Assembly (NCBI GenBank): GCA_036365515.1
Contig: CM070873.1
Span: forward strand, 78,902,029 to 78,966,028
DNA length: 64,000 bases
Source of the DNA: Torymus aiolomorphi
Taxonomy: Eukaryota; Arthropoda; Insecta; Hymenoptera; Torymidae
Reading direction: 5' to 3'
Shown: in pieces, positions 24,286-37,260 of the stretch
Position numbering within the stretch: position 1 is the first letter of the stretch
Layout: each line of letters opens with the position of its first letter
Position numbers and translations under genes: made by a program
Notes under the pieces: generated by a model
Seen by the model: only the letters and a program-made list of their open reading frames with translations
Database searches by the model: none
What the model was told of the DNA's origin: nothing

Positions 24286-25730
24286 GAAAATGGTTGAATT
24301 TTTTTTCTTTCGTATAAAGAATATACGCGGAAAAAATATATCATTTCCAGGAAACAATGAGGTTAATTGCGAACGTTGTCTAACTATACCTAGGCATTGT
24401 TCTACTGATTTTTTCCTCATTTTTTGTGATAAAGCAGTCACAACTTCTTATAATACAGTTGCCAGTCGTTTTATAATTTATAATGATTAAAAGCACGATT
24501 TGGCAATACTAAAAATATACGATATAATTAAATATGTGAATGTGCAGCACGTATTAACGATTTAACCGACTGTTGCTGAACAACTGTTTACTTTACTTTA
24601 TTTCTTTTTGCATCGTCTTAATAAATTTTCACTATCGTTAAAATAAATTAAAGTCCAATTAGCGCGTACGGTTGAGCTAGGTTTCGAATCATTGGCATAC
24701 TGTAAATTTTTTTTCCCACCGCATTAGCATGAACTTTGTGAAACAGTCGACAGGAAAAGAGCAGAACGAGAATAAAATCGCAATCCACTGCGAATTGCAT
24801 AACGCAAAAAATAGCTCACAGTCGTAACGCTGTGAGTCATATACATCCGATTGCGGCCTTGTCGTCGGAACCCCGCCCGAACGAACGATCGAACGAACTC
24901 GCGCGTTAATGTAGCTCGCACGAGCACAGCTAGGTATGGCGAATTTCTAAGCTCCGACTCTCGAAGCCACGGCGCTTGAGAGTCCGACAACAGCGTACAA
25001 CAGGTGTGCGACGCAACAAGTAATCAATCGGCGCATGCGCACGAACCGCGCACGTACGCACAAACACGCGGCCGCGTTTTGTCGAATAGCCGATCGATCA
25101 GATTTGCGTTTTTTTTTTCTCTATCGATGCGAGCCATTGTCCAGGCTTCCATCTGCGAAACACGACGAGCATAGTGGCCGTAATTTTCCAAGGATGTAAA
25201 CAGTGTATTGAACGTGAGTATGTATCTGCGGGTGAGTATATATAAATAAATTACAATTGAAATTGAAGTTTGACTACTTGAATAGTGTTTAATAATGAAC
25301 GGTTTCAACACGTACATGATAATCTATAAGTTAAAAATGACTTACAGCTCAGATGTGAAGTAATATAATACGATTACTTAATGTAATTTAAGAAATAAAT
25401 CAATCACTTCATATGAATTTTTCTATTAAATTATTAAAATGACTAATTATTTCATTGACAGATTAACATCTGCGAATGTGGGCAAATGCAACTATAATTT
25501 CTCTGCAATTTATTGCTGCTATTTGTTTGCTATGCAAAGCACATAACCTAGTCTGACTGAAATACCTCCAATGAAAACTAGAAAACAAATCCTATAATTT
25601 AAATAAGTGTGACACAACGTGAGAATGCATAAGAATACCCCAAAAAGTGCCATATCAGAAAATGACATATTTTGATGTAGTTATATTCATCCCCGCGTTG
25701 CGCTGTGCCAATTACAGGGTTCATTTTCTA
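24286..25730. other. AT-rich sequence with a CpG-rich patch at 24.84-25.18 kb
   Basis: The patch is GC-rich without a recognised gene. The rest is AT-rich and featureless up to the MITE at 25731. Confidence 0.4.
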
Positions 25731-25937
25731 CACGGAAAAAAATAATTAGTTAATTCTACATTTCCCACAGTTGATTTGACTATAAAGTGGCATGTCCGTT
25801 TTACTTTCAAAAATATCGGTAGAATTTCCATTTTGAAATGTAGAATCTCCATTTTTTAAAAGTAGTATTTCCATTTTCGAAAAATGGAATTATTACTTCA
25901 CTAATTCAGTTGATTTTACTGTTTTATTTTTTCCGTG
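25731..25937. mobile_element. 207-bp MITE with TA target duplication
   Basis: TA is present on both sides (25729-25730 and 25938-25939). The ends are inverted: CACGGAAAAAAATAA on the left, CACGGAAAAAATAAA inward from the right. Inside, about three tandem copies of a 22-bp unit (GTAGAATTTCCATTTTGAAA and variants, about 25819-25885) occur. TA flanks and short TIRs suit a Tc1/mariner-type non-autonomous element. Confidence 0.65.
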
Positions 25938-26323
25938 TACAGTTTCCATTGAAGATCTTAAAGTCTGTTCAGTTCACGTGCTTCGGACGGCAAACAAGTA
26001 TCAGCGATAAATTACTTTGAAAAAATCGTTCCAGGACGATTAAAAGTATCGTGGATTTGCCCACATGCGGAGTGAAATTCATTCTAACACATTATTCATT
26101 ACGTACCTTGACCGATGCAGCCCATTCGTAACAGCAACGATGATAGTAAAATAGAAAATCAATGATTCATAGTTTTTTAAATTTTATTCAGTCATTGTAA
26201 AAAGTACACTTCACAGACATAAGTCTCTTAATGGACTCATTTCATCTGAAGACGGCTCGCCACATCCGAGCGACCACACACACCCATTCCCTCGAACCAT
26301 TCACATAAAAATCAAGCTCACGT

Positions 26324-26333
26324 GAGAGAGAGC

Positions 26334-26403
<70 letters not shown>
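26324..26403. repeat. (GA)n microsatellite, about 80 bp
   Basis: GA tract with single interruptions (GCGA, AAAG). Confidence 0.95.
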
Positions 26404-26450
26404 CTATCGCATTAGCGCTAGGTCACGTTACTCCCTGCGTCGTCTTCAGC

Positions 26451-26456
26451 TCTCTC

Positions 26457-26487
<31 letters not shown>

Positions 26488-26490
26488 CTC
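26451..26490. repeat. (CT)n microsatellite, 40 bp
   Basis: CT tract with one phase break. It lies about 50 bp from the (GA)n tract and is complementary to it, so the two could pair as a hairpin. Confidence 0.9.
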
Positions 26491-26658
26491 GCGTCGTCCC
26501 TCTCTCCATCTTCGTTAATTTTAGTCGCAACAGTCGCGTATACACTTACTCGACCTGCATGCCGCGAAAAAAGGCAACAGCTAGGTTACAGAGGGGAAAG
26601 CGATAGCCGCGCACTTCCGGGCGACAGGTGCAATGCGCCGGCGCTTTTGCCCCTGTAA

Positions 26659-26661
<3 letters not shown>

Positions 26662-26730
<69 letters not shown>
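26662..26730. repeat. (TG)n microsatellite, 69 bp
   Basis: Uninterrupted alternating TG run, a sequence class able to adopt Z-DNA. Confidence 0.95.
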
Positions 26731-26731
<1 letters not shown>

Positions 26732-26883
26732 GTCTCGAATCGGCCGTGACGCGCGCTTCTTCTGCCATATACTTACTCGTTACACGCCTCGCGGTCGGAA
26801 AGGACTACAGCAGCAGCAGCAGCAGCATATAGATATATAGTGGCGCTAGAGGGCAATTTTATGCTGGCGTGATGTGAAGCTCG

Positions 26884-26887
<4 letters not shown>

Positions 26888-26920
<33 letters not shown>
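26888..26920. repeat. (GA)n microsatellite, 33 bp
   Basis: Uninterrupted GA run. Confidence 0.9.
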
Positions 26921-26922
<2 letters not shown>

Positions 26923-26985
26923 TAATGACGAGTTTTTGTATGATTTATCGGAGGTGCAGTAGTGCTATTAAGCGCGATGGAGGTG

Positions 26986-28075
26986 GTCCACGACGCGCGG
27001 TAGGGAAGGCCGGCTTTTAAGGGCAAAAGTGATAATTTGAGATTTAATTGGACTTTGGCTTACCAGCCATTGCCGCATTGCAGATTTTATAGTGCAAATA
27101 CTTTTGCCGTCTTCGGTAATACCGGCTGCACAGCGATGTTAAACTTTACAACGTGCACTTGGGCTATTACGCGACGTTAAAGCCAAAGGTATTTTAATAA
27201 AAAATGAATCGTTCGATCGTGTAGTAACATTATTAATTAGAAAATAGCGCTCATTGACGCTGAAAAATGTGACTATGCCGTAGACGTTGTATTAGAAAAG
27301 TCTTCAAAAACGTTACTATGACCATCATGGAAAGCTATTCATCATTTCCCATAGTTTAAGCATGCTGTATTTTATAGTCCGAGCAAAGCATGACTCGGCG
27401 CATAAAGATTTTAAATCACAAAGCTATCAATCAGAATTCACAGCGTAAGAAATGTTTATTTACATTAGTTACGACTGGACGACAGGTAAAACTATAAAAC
27501 AATATTTAATAACATAAAAAAAAATACTTTGTAAATTAAAAAATTTACCAAAATTATTTAAATTTATGTCTAAATTTTGCTTGCATCATTTAAATATTTG
27601 AAATCTACATGATTATTAACATCGTAAAAAAATAATTGCAGATATCCAGTTATAATATTAATTGATCAGAATAATCATTTAAGGTTTATCGACAAATTTA
27701 TATCATTTACTATAGATATAAAGTTATTACCTACATAACGGCAAAGCAAATATTGAAATTATCTAAACCACAATAAACTTTTATAAAATTATTTTATCAA
27801 TATTTACTAACGAATTTCAAATAGAACCACGAATAAATCATCCATATACTGCAAGAAAGTATAGTGAGGTTAAACCAATGTATAAATTATACGATCAAAT
27901 ATTGTTCGTGCAATTACAAGATCAACTTCAACTCACTGAAATGGAAATGTATGCGGAAATCGCGCGAACGACCGAGGAGCCTCGCAGACACGTTTCAAAA
28001 CTAAATTTGCCAAGTGATAAACCTCATAAACTCGATTGCAGAAGACCAAGAAACATCAACAAACATACGAAAAGT
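26986..28075. other. Mostly AT-rich sequence without recognised features
   Basis: No supported gene. The 200-codon plus-strand ORF starting at 27878 runs into the next CpG island and becomes Arg/Ala/Tyr-rich there; I see no domain and do not support it. Confidence 0.4.
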
Positions 28076-28860
28076 TACGTCGAGCATGTACCGGGAAGCT
28101 CTGCCACGTCGGCGCTCCTTAGCTCCGCTCCGATTTTCGCAAACTTCATTTCGCAACGCTCGTCGAAACAATCAGACTTGCTACGTAGCGCGCCCACCAG
28201 CCTGCCTGCGCCCCGCGACCTCGTATATAGGCACTTATACACGTATTATAACCTCCGCATACCGCTCGCACGTACGTACGTATATACTGTACATCCGAGC
28301 CGGTCGGGCCGCACACACGCTCTCTCATACTTTATCATTTTATTTCCCATCCGGCCATACACACGTGTATACGTATACACACCTGCGATTACGCTCGCGC
28401 GTTTGAATTCAAGCACACGCGCACGCGCGCGAGCTCTCGCACGGCCTTTTCCCAGAAAAGAGCAACACGGCCGACACTAGCTGTACCTTCGGTTCAACCG
28501 CGCGAGCGAGCGAGCGAATGCTTAGCTTGGCTGTATGCGCGAACGTTGAACTTCGCCGAGAGAGGGAGAGTTCAGAGCGATTCGGTCATCGGTGCTGGCT
28601 CCATAGAAGAGCCGAGAGCTCTATACTGTACAGCGCCGAGACTGTGTGTACGAACAGCCATAAAGCCAAGCGATCTTTTAGGAGGCGCGCGCGCTCTGTT
28701 CTTGCGATGCCGATGGAGATCGTGCGTGGGACGGTATGACGCAACCGACTGGATATACGGCATTGACCTATCTATCGGTGCTTTGCTTCGCGTCGCTTCG
28801 TTTTGGACCTTGTTTTTTTTTTTTTTTTTTCACGAATGGGTCCGCGACTGACGCTTGCGA
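28076..28860. promoter_or_regulatory. CpG-rich island
   Basis: CpG-dense with several overlapping ORFs on both strands, none recognised. It ends at a poly-T tract near 28815-28830. Likely promoter, first exon or enhancer. Confidence 0.25.
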
Positions 28861-30170
28861 GATTAACTTCTCGCTCAACATTCTAATGTCAATATCTTGG
28901 ATAATCGATCAAACTTTGATATATTCTTGCCAATGCTCGTCATTATCAATTCTTTACTTATTATTTTAATGAATCATTTCCATAACGTGATTTGTATCTG
29001 AACAAACTACTAATTAATAATAATCGCACTGGTCAAGTTGATTGTGTCAGGTGTATTCAGTTTTTCGCCAGCGCATAAAAAAAAAAAGGGAAATTAAGCT
29101 TTAATTCATTGAATTTTATAAGCTATTTTATCAAAGGACAGTATTCTACCACGTTTAAGTCAATATTTTTTTTTTAAATATTTAAAATTCATTGCGCGTT
29201 CTTAAGAAATTAAGTGATTACCGTTAAAATACAAACCGCATATATATCATACTGTAACGGAAGCTGCCCGCCTGTCTCTCTTCTATCTCCACGCGTCCTC
29301 CAATTTTTTCCAAAGCTCGTTCCACTTCCGCAATTCTCCACGGAGACTCGAATTGTATCTTTTGACGCCTTTTTGCTTTTTGTGTTGTTCGTTCTCTTTC
29401 TCTGCCTCTGCCTCTTCTGCTCACTCGACCAGAGTATCTTTTTTGGCAAGATGGAAGTTTTTATTCTCTTTCTTATTTATGATTTTGGAACCGTTTGCAG
29501 CCGTGCGAAAGAAACCAGTAGCCGGAGTAGGTAGATGTGGCTACAGCTAAAAAAATAATAAAAAAAAGTTATTACTTGTTAAATTTAGGTTATTATTTAT
29601 TTTCCAACCATTCATTTTTCCTGTTTTACAAGAGCTAAAACTATAGTTTAAAAAATATTGGTGTGCAATACACGCTATTGTTAGTTTACGGTCGTGCGTT
29701 CCCTGGTAGAAATGTTAACCATAGAAGCTAGCTATTTATCAGTTAACTTTGTGGCTAAAAACGAATATTGCTTGTATTTGATAATTGTGTACCAATCCGA
29801 AATAAATTATGACATTTACACTTCATAAAATATGTGAATTACATTAGTTTTGCATTATGATTTTTGCTAAAAATGCTTCCATTTAATTAACACGTTAGTT
29901 ATAAAATATGGTTAATTTTGTACCAGGGTAATATTATTTTGTTATTAGTATGAATTTCGTGCATTCACAACTATTGTAAATTAGTGTTTGATAGTAAAAC
30001 GAATTATGGCATGAATTGTTCAGTCGATAAAATATTGTTTAATTATTAATTAAAATTTTAATTATTTTTGAATTAAAAATGCCGGTTACAATCATCTTAC
30101 TATCTTTGATAATAATTAAAAAAAAAATCAAAAACTTCAAAGACTAGTGCTACTTATTCCAATCTACAAC
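28861..30170. other. AT-rich sequence with a pyrimidine-rich patch at 29.26-29.46 kb
   Basis: The patch near 29270-29460 is CT-rich on the plus strand and yields unrelated ORFs on both strands. No gene is supported. Confidence 0.4.
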
Positions 30171-30800
30171 AAGAAGAATGAAAAGACACATCCACCTTTC
30201 ACAGCGCTCAGCGGCGCCGTTTCTCTAATTAACTAGCAGCGTAATTGTCACTCGGTACGCCACGATTCCGTGCATGTGCACGCGAGTAAAGAAAGGTGCT
30301 CAGAAAACAACTGCAAGCCTGCAGCCACATGCAGTAGCGATAAAAGAAATCATTTCACTCACCTCTCCCACACGCCTATGTGTGTGTTGGTCCGTACGTG
30401 TGACAAGGCTTCGGACGAGTGTGTTTAATGTTCCAGCCGATAGCCGGGCAATGTTCGACAATGCGCTTTTATGCCTTCTCTGCCCCCTCTCCTCTCTCAC
30501 ACTAGCTCTCTTCTCGCTCTTTCTCCTTCTCGTGCAACGGCTTATCGTGATTATTCGCCTGTGCGCTCGGCTCGCCTAGGATTTATCGGGAGCGTGCATT
30601 TTCTCTCTCTCTCTCTCTACCTCTCCTCCGAGTCCCACTTTCTCGACGCGCGCAAAAACTTGCCCTCGGACGTGGGGAGCTCGTAAAATTCGCGAGAACG
30701 AGGAAGAAAAAAAAAGCGCAGGATTTATGAATTCGGAAAACTCGCAAGTGGAAAATCGCGCGGTCGATGTTCCGTTAATCCGTGTTTACGATGGGCCTGA
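30171..30800. promoter_or_regulatory. CpG- and CT-rich island
   Basis: Moderately GC-rich with CT tracts near 30480-30540 and 30601-30622. No recognised protein in any frame. Confidence 0.25.
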
Positions 30801-31800
30801 GGGGCGAAGAAACCACAGACGAGGATCAATTAAAAGGTGTTTGCAAGAGTATCGTATACTTGCCGCGGAGTTCGCTTCCAAGCAATCCGTGCTTTCTTTA
30901 GAATAATCTGAAAGAAAGACGATTATCTTTACAATCGCTTTTAGCACTTACGCTCGCATTATATTTAGAAAAAGCACACTTTTACAACGTCCAAGATATT
31001 GATTTCAATTATCGCGATAAACTATACATTTTTCAATCTACATTGTGGCTCTTTCGTTTCTTGCTCTTCATAAGTTTTGTCTTCCATTATTTCTAAATAA
31101 TTATAGTTGTAGAATAGTAGCCGGACGCTGTGTATGACACGGGAGTTCCACGGGTCTGTTAATAATCCCCCGTGAATTCTTCCAGTGCCATTGACAGAAT
31201 CCAAACTAAATTTTCTTCTTTTTCTGGAACATTTTCTTCTTAACTACTGCAGGATCTTGTCATTCGGTTTCAAAAGATATAATACATTACAAAGTTTATC
31301 TTGGAGATCAATCCTTTGACATTTTCTTATAAATTCTTGAATGTTTATTGTTTAACCTTAATAATAACAGATTGAATTTCTAAAACTATATAATTAAATT
31401 GTAATCATGAGCCTTATAAATAATACATCACTTAATAATTAGCTCCATCGATGTATAATTAGATAAATAAAATACGACGACAATAACAACAGAAAGCTAT
31501 ATTACTTCAATACTTATTTAATAGACGGTTGAATCGCATTAATTATAAATACAACGCCCTTACACAAATTTAAATTCACAGAATTTTTGTACGGTTACTT
31601 AATAATATACGTTAAAGCGAAAACGACGACTTGTACAAATTAAAAAGACGCAGTAAAAATTCAAATGCGTGCGAAACTCCATTATCCACCAATCGCAGTA
31701 TAAAACATTCTCCATAATTTAGGAATTCACCTGTTTGTCAGGCCTTGCGACGCGCTACAGTTTTGGGCAATCATTCCAATTACTTCATCAAATAAAGAAC
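30801..31800. other. AT-rich sequence; one unexplained short minus-strand frame
   Basis: The minus-strand frame at 31022-31204 (60 codons) has a protein-like composition, but I recognise no family and see no splice context. The rest is AT-rich. Confidence 0.35.
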
Positions 31801-32390
31801 TCATTTTTTTTCAAACCGCGCACTCACGGGCTTCCGCAACGGAAATAATTAAAATAATCACCCAAAACGGCGCATCGCGCAATGTCAACGTTAATAACGC
31901 CGCTGTACAGTCTTTGAGAGTTAAAGCATGCCAGCGGCATCGACGGCACGCGCAATTCGCACGATTACCGACCTCGTTACGCGCCTCTCTCGGTTCGCAC
32001 ATTAATTAAGGAAACCGAGGTAAATCCTCTCAAATGAAGCGATAGCTGCGCACGCACGGGCTCTTATCCCGAAATCTCGAGATAACGGATAAGAGGAGCG
32101 TCTTCCTCACCTCCTAACTCACCCTCCCCAGCCGAGATCGGCCGAGATAGCCGCCGGAGAATTTAGAAAAATATATTACGGGCGCACGAAATGAAGAAGT
32201 TACTCGCCGTCTGCGTGTAAAACAACGAAGCAAGCCGAGAGACGTGATGGGGAGAGAAGGCAGCGAGAGAATCCAGCTTCCCTGGTGATGGACGAAGTGG
32301 AAATTTCTCATGGGCAGTCACGCCAGTCACTGAGGAATGCGCGCGTCTCTCTATCTCCCGACGCGACTGATTGCGGGGTTGAAGCAAGAC

Positions 32391-32453
<63 letters not shown>

Positions 32454-35400
32454 AGAAAAAGAGGAGAAGGAAAAATGACAGGAAAGGTGGGGGAAAGGGA
32501 TAAAAAGAGTATTAGCGCTGAATGGTAGAGAGGGGGAGAAAGAATGAGAGAAGCGGATAAATGGTGCAGTTGAAGGATTTCTGGTTATAACTCTTCCGGT
32601 GTTACGTGTTTTGTGTGAAGTGTCTCTCGCCAGCGGTAGTTTTTCACTTCGCCGGATGATCCTTGAAGGCGCGCGCGTGCGCACCGAAAGGGCCCCGAGG
32701 CTGCCACGCGTATAATGGCTATTGAGATTCGAACGAAGAGATTCTCTCTCGCATCGGCGTTTTTATTTATGGTCCGGCCTGCGAGATTTTACGATGATTG
32801 TCGGAAGGATTTTCAGGTGCAAGCACGCGCACGTGGCATATATACGTTCCGCGCTGAGCCTCGCGTCAAAATGAATGATGGCACGAAAATACTGACGGTG
32901 AAAAATGTTCATTTGCCTCGTGGACAGTTTTCTTTTAACTTCATATTAATGATAGTCGAAGACGAATGCAGCTGAAGTAGTCAAGAGCCGTCGCACTGAA
33001 CTCGAAATCAAACGGAACTGCGTATTATGCGAACATTGTAAAGTCACAGCGCGCTGCGGCGTCACGGTTCGGTGATTTCGAAGCTCGCCGCGGGATGAAC
33101 CGCGTCGACGCGTCGTCATCGAAAATGAGGAATCGCTCGGATTGAAGCTCCGAGGAATTCCGACTACTTAGTCTCGGGGCAAAAATCGCGAAGAAACGCG
33201 CAGGGGGGAGAGAAAAAGGGAGATTTGCCGCGCTCGCGACATCCTCTTCTACTTACTCTCCTGCGGCTTTCTTTTCCGCTCGCTCCGCCAGCTTTTCTAC
33301 ATCTCCCTTTCCACTCTCGGTTCCAGATCGGCGATTCCCTCTCCCTTCGCGCGCTGGCGGCTCTATTTTTGCCCTACGCGATTCGTTCTCGAAGCCCGCC
33401 CGACGATTTTCAACATCCTGCCCGCCGCCGGTGAGAGACCACCTTCACGCCACGTCTCGCGTTTTTCTGTGTAGCCTATCGGTTTTCTTTCTTCCCATCG
33501 ATGTTTCCACCTCGGGACGCGCATTTTTCTAGCCGCTGCTTTTTTACGATGCCACGGTAGAGAGAAAGAGAGAGCTAGAGAGAGAGAGAGAGAGGAACCC
33601 TTTCGTACTTTTTCTCCAGCGGAGCGGGGCAAGAAATTCGTTAGGGAAACTAATTTACCTTTTTCCGATGCACCGACAGGCTTTGAGGTTTTCTCGGAAA
33701 CGGTTTTCTTACCGATAAAGAACGTTTATTACAGGCATTATGTAGTTGGATTGAAAAATTACGAACAACTTTATTGAGCTCGTTCGCTTTCTGATTTTGA
33801 AAGGCGTAAAGGAACTTGACCGCATACCAAAATAACAAAGTATCAAAATAACACGACAATAAAAAAAAATCATAAGCAACAATGCATTCGACGCGTGGCG
33901 AGCAGAGAGAGCGCGCGCGCGCGTCCGGCAATTCAGAAATAGAAAACGTGGTAGCGCGCGAGGCTAAAAATACACGCGCGCCGTAGAGATTGGAATAAGG
34001 GATGGACGGATGGAGGAGCAGAAGGAGGAGGATGATGATGAGATCGCAGAAAACCTGTTTAAAGAGTTACGAGGCCGGCATGCGCCGCCGCTAGGCGGAC
34101 TTTAAAAGTGCGCTCCTCCACTTTTCGACCTTCGCTCCCCTCCCCTCTATTTCTCTCTTTCTCTCGCTCTGTCTCACCGACAGACCCACGCGACTATTTT
34201 ACATATATATTCATGCACGAAACACCTACATTAGACAGAGCCGCGCAGAAACAGGAATTCAAGAGTTCAAGTCTTTTTTCTCGGCTTGCGTTCACTATAC
34301 ACATCGCAATCTTCATTCCGTTTGACGGAATCTTTCTTTTGGGACTGACTGAATTTACATTGTTTCACTTTTTCACGATGTAATTACTCATCTACGCTAA
34401 TGGTGTAGAGTGAAAAATGAGAATCCGTAAAATTAAAGGAGGTTACCAAATATACATTACTTTTAAAAAATGAGCTTAATATATATTAATACCTATATAT
34501 ATATAATGACCCCGAAATTTTCAGCTTATTTTTGTATTTATTTTACAGGTGGAAAATTATTATATGGAACTGAAAATTACAGTAATTAAAAGGGTCCGCT
34601 TTTACGTTCCATCCCATACGTTCCCTATAATTTTCAACCTTTCTTCTACTTCCTCCAAATTTTCCAACCAAAAAAAGCTACTCCCTTCGAAAAACAAAAA
34701 AGCACCGGCGATCGACTGAACAAAGAAATGTTGGAGCGAATCCCCACCAAACAACACTCGAACAACCATCGATTAACTCTTTCTCTCTCTCGCTCTCTCC
34801 CACTTCGATTAAGACGCTCTCTCTCTCTCTCTCTCGCTCTCTGTACAGAAATCGGTACTTCGCCACGGCCTCGCTCCTTGTAATCGATTATTCCGGAATC
34901 GAGCGCGGGCGAGCGAGCGCTTAAGCGTGGGAAGAGGCGCGCGTGCGAGCGCAGGAGGAAAAAGCCTCCGGATTTTTCGAGTCCGCGCAATAAGAAACGG
35001 GTCTATTAAAGATAGAGAACGAGGAGCGATATCGCGGCGAAGGAAAGAAGGAGACAGGAGGATGGACGGCCGAGATTGTGTAAGAAAACAAAGGAACAGT
35101 TAGCCGTGTTGCGGTTTCGTTGCGGAGTTATTTAATTTGTTGAATGGTTACTGAAAAAGAGAGGCGGCCGCGTCGGCGCGCCACTGCTCGCAAGGAACGT
35201 CGAGTTGGTAATCGCTTTTGTACGTTGGACATTTCCGCAAGATTAAAAAGTTTTCGGCCGTAGTTAACTGCAAAAGAGTTCATAAACATTAAACATAAGT
35301 CTTTGAGTATATAATACCACATATAACATTAACTATTTTAGTAATATTTCATAAATACAAGAGAACGACTTATAAAGCTATAGTGCCATTGTGTAAACTC

Positions 35401-37260
35401 AACGCAGACTAGTTCTATAATATAGAAAAGGTCATTAATAATACGTTGTACAACAATTAGTTCCATTACAGTTACTTGCATTTTAACGTTATTTCAATAA
35501 GAACCAACAATGTATGTTTAACCTTATCTTAACTTTTGATACTTTTTTTCTCAAGTTCTTACTACAAATTAAAACTATACAGCTCTTTCCTCCATAAAAA
35601 CGCGATCCTCGCAGATAATAATTAAAAGACTCGAAAAAAAAATCTGGAGCCCCATAGAAACCTTCCACGTTTCATCTTGATCTCTCTTTATCCTCCCCTC
35701 CAGCTGCTCTTGGCAGATTTCCTGCTCCCGCGTGGCACAACAACCGCATATACTCGCGGCATACGATAAACAAAGAGAGACGCGGACGAGGGAGATAAAG
35801 AAGAAAAAGCGCAATTTCGCGCGTCACGTCGATTCTTCTGCAATCGTCGCTGATTGCCACTCGCTCGCGAAAAATGACGCAGATCGATCAGCCGGCGAAT
35901 CGAGTGACAACGTGAGAAATGACCGCCACGCCGATTTTTTCGTTCAGAGAGAGAGCTTTTTAATAAACGCGGCGCGCACTCGCCGTGAGAAAGATTGCGG
36001 GTGCAGAGCAAAAACGTCGAACGAGGATACAAAGCGAACAGATGTGTACACGTAAGTGCGGACGGGAGCATGACGGAGGCGTGATTTCACGCGACGCGCT
36101 GGCGCAACGATCGGCGGCGTTTTCTCGCGTAAGCAACTTTTGGCGAGGTGAGAAAAAAGGAACGAGATCGGCCGAGAGCGAAAGAGAGGAGTGATGCAGG
36201 AACGACTTTCGGAGGCTTGATGTATATAGAGGAGCTGCCGGCTCGACAATGAAACGCGCGCGCAGAGCTAACGGCACGTGTGTGCGATGATAATGATGAT
36301 GCTTTACTGAGAAAAGTTATTGACGCGAGATTGAGGACATTATTCATATGCATCATATGCAGGGGATAGCGAACGTCTGTATTACTAACAATACTATTTT
36401 AGCTTTTTAATTAATCCGTAAACACTTTAGAATGTTAGTTTTACCCTGAGACTTTGTACAAAAATCAGCATATTTTTTATGAAATTGGCTAATAATACTA
36501 AAGTATATAAATCAAAGTCATCGCTTAGTTAGCATATAAGATGGTAATGAGAGAGACAAGTTAATCTTCCGGAAGAAATTCAGTGACTTCAATAAACCTT
36601 AATTGCGCTTAATCGAATAATCGCGTACATTATGTAGGAGTACGTTTACATCAAGCGTGCCCGATCATTGAGAAGTAAACAGTGCATCCTAAGAGTGCTG
36701 CGAGTAAACCGAAGACAGCACAGCGGCTTAGTCGCATTTCCAAAGAATAGAAGACACGAACTCGAGCGCGAAGCCCCTTGCTTACTCTGTCCCTCTGCGA
36801 TCTTAGAGCGCGCGGGGAACGGAAGAAACAAGGCACAGATAGAGAAAACAATAAAATAGCCGGCGGTGCGCACGTACGTATATATACCCTCCTCTCTGCC
36901 TCTCTCTCCCCTTTTCGCGGAAGATATCCGATAGCGCGCGCCGCGTGACTTTCGAAATCTTCCCGGGGCACACGAGGTGGAATTATTGCCGGCGGAGTCG
37001 TGAGAATCGAGAGGCGACCAACCGCGCGGCGCGCTCGGCGACGACGCGGATCCGCGCCCGCGCGAGTAAAAGGGGCAAAGAGGAGGCGAAGGAGAGTGAG
37101 AGAGAGATAGAAGGAGAAAGAGAGAAAAGGGTTTGGGCGGCCAATGACAAAATGATGATTGGAGATAGCCGAGTGATTTTTCCGACGGGCCTTTTTGTGC
37201 CACGATGACGAGTCCGATGCGCGGCTCGGGAAAGGGATATTTATTACGATGATTTATTGC
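31801..37260. promoter_or_regulatory. Extended CpG- and purine/pyrimidine-rich domain, unassigned
   Basis: About 5.5 kb alternating between CpG-dense patches (31.85-33.65, 33.88-34.20, 34.74-35.25, 35.69-36.30 and 36.65-37.25 kb) and short AT-rich spacers. Long GA or CT tracts recur. Many overlapping ORFs up to about 185 codons occur on both strands; they are Arg/Ser/Glu- or Leu/Ser-rich and reflect the repeats. No domain or conserved exon was found. It may be the regulatory and 5' region of a large gene. Confidence 0.25.
32396..32448. repeat. (GA)n microsatellite, about 53 bp
   Basis: GA run within the CpG-rich domain. It produces the Arg/Glu and Ser/Leu ORFs seen around it. Confidence 0.95.

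Larger units (their letters stand above)
26270..26985. promoter_or_regulatory. Microsatellite-rich CpG island
   Basis: A GC-rich island containing four long dinucleotide tracts (listed separately), a (CAG)n tract near 26808-26826, and donor-like GTAAGT sequences on both strands (plus near 26655; minus near 26545 and 26769). All ORFs are repeat-derived. Candidate promoter or untranslated exon region. Confidence 0.3.

Noticed and set aside
27878..28480. 200-codon plus-strand ORF
   Set aside because: The start is AT-rich and unrecognised, and the rest becomes Arg/Ala/Tyr-rich from CpG and TATA-like repeats. No family or splice support.
31022..31204. 60-codon minus-strand frame with protein-like composition
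   Set aside because: No recognised family, splice site or repeat context; a frame of this length is expected by chance.
36646..37203. 185-codon minus-strand ORF
   Set aside because: Ser/Leu/Pro-rich from CT tracts, with several competing frames; no domain.
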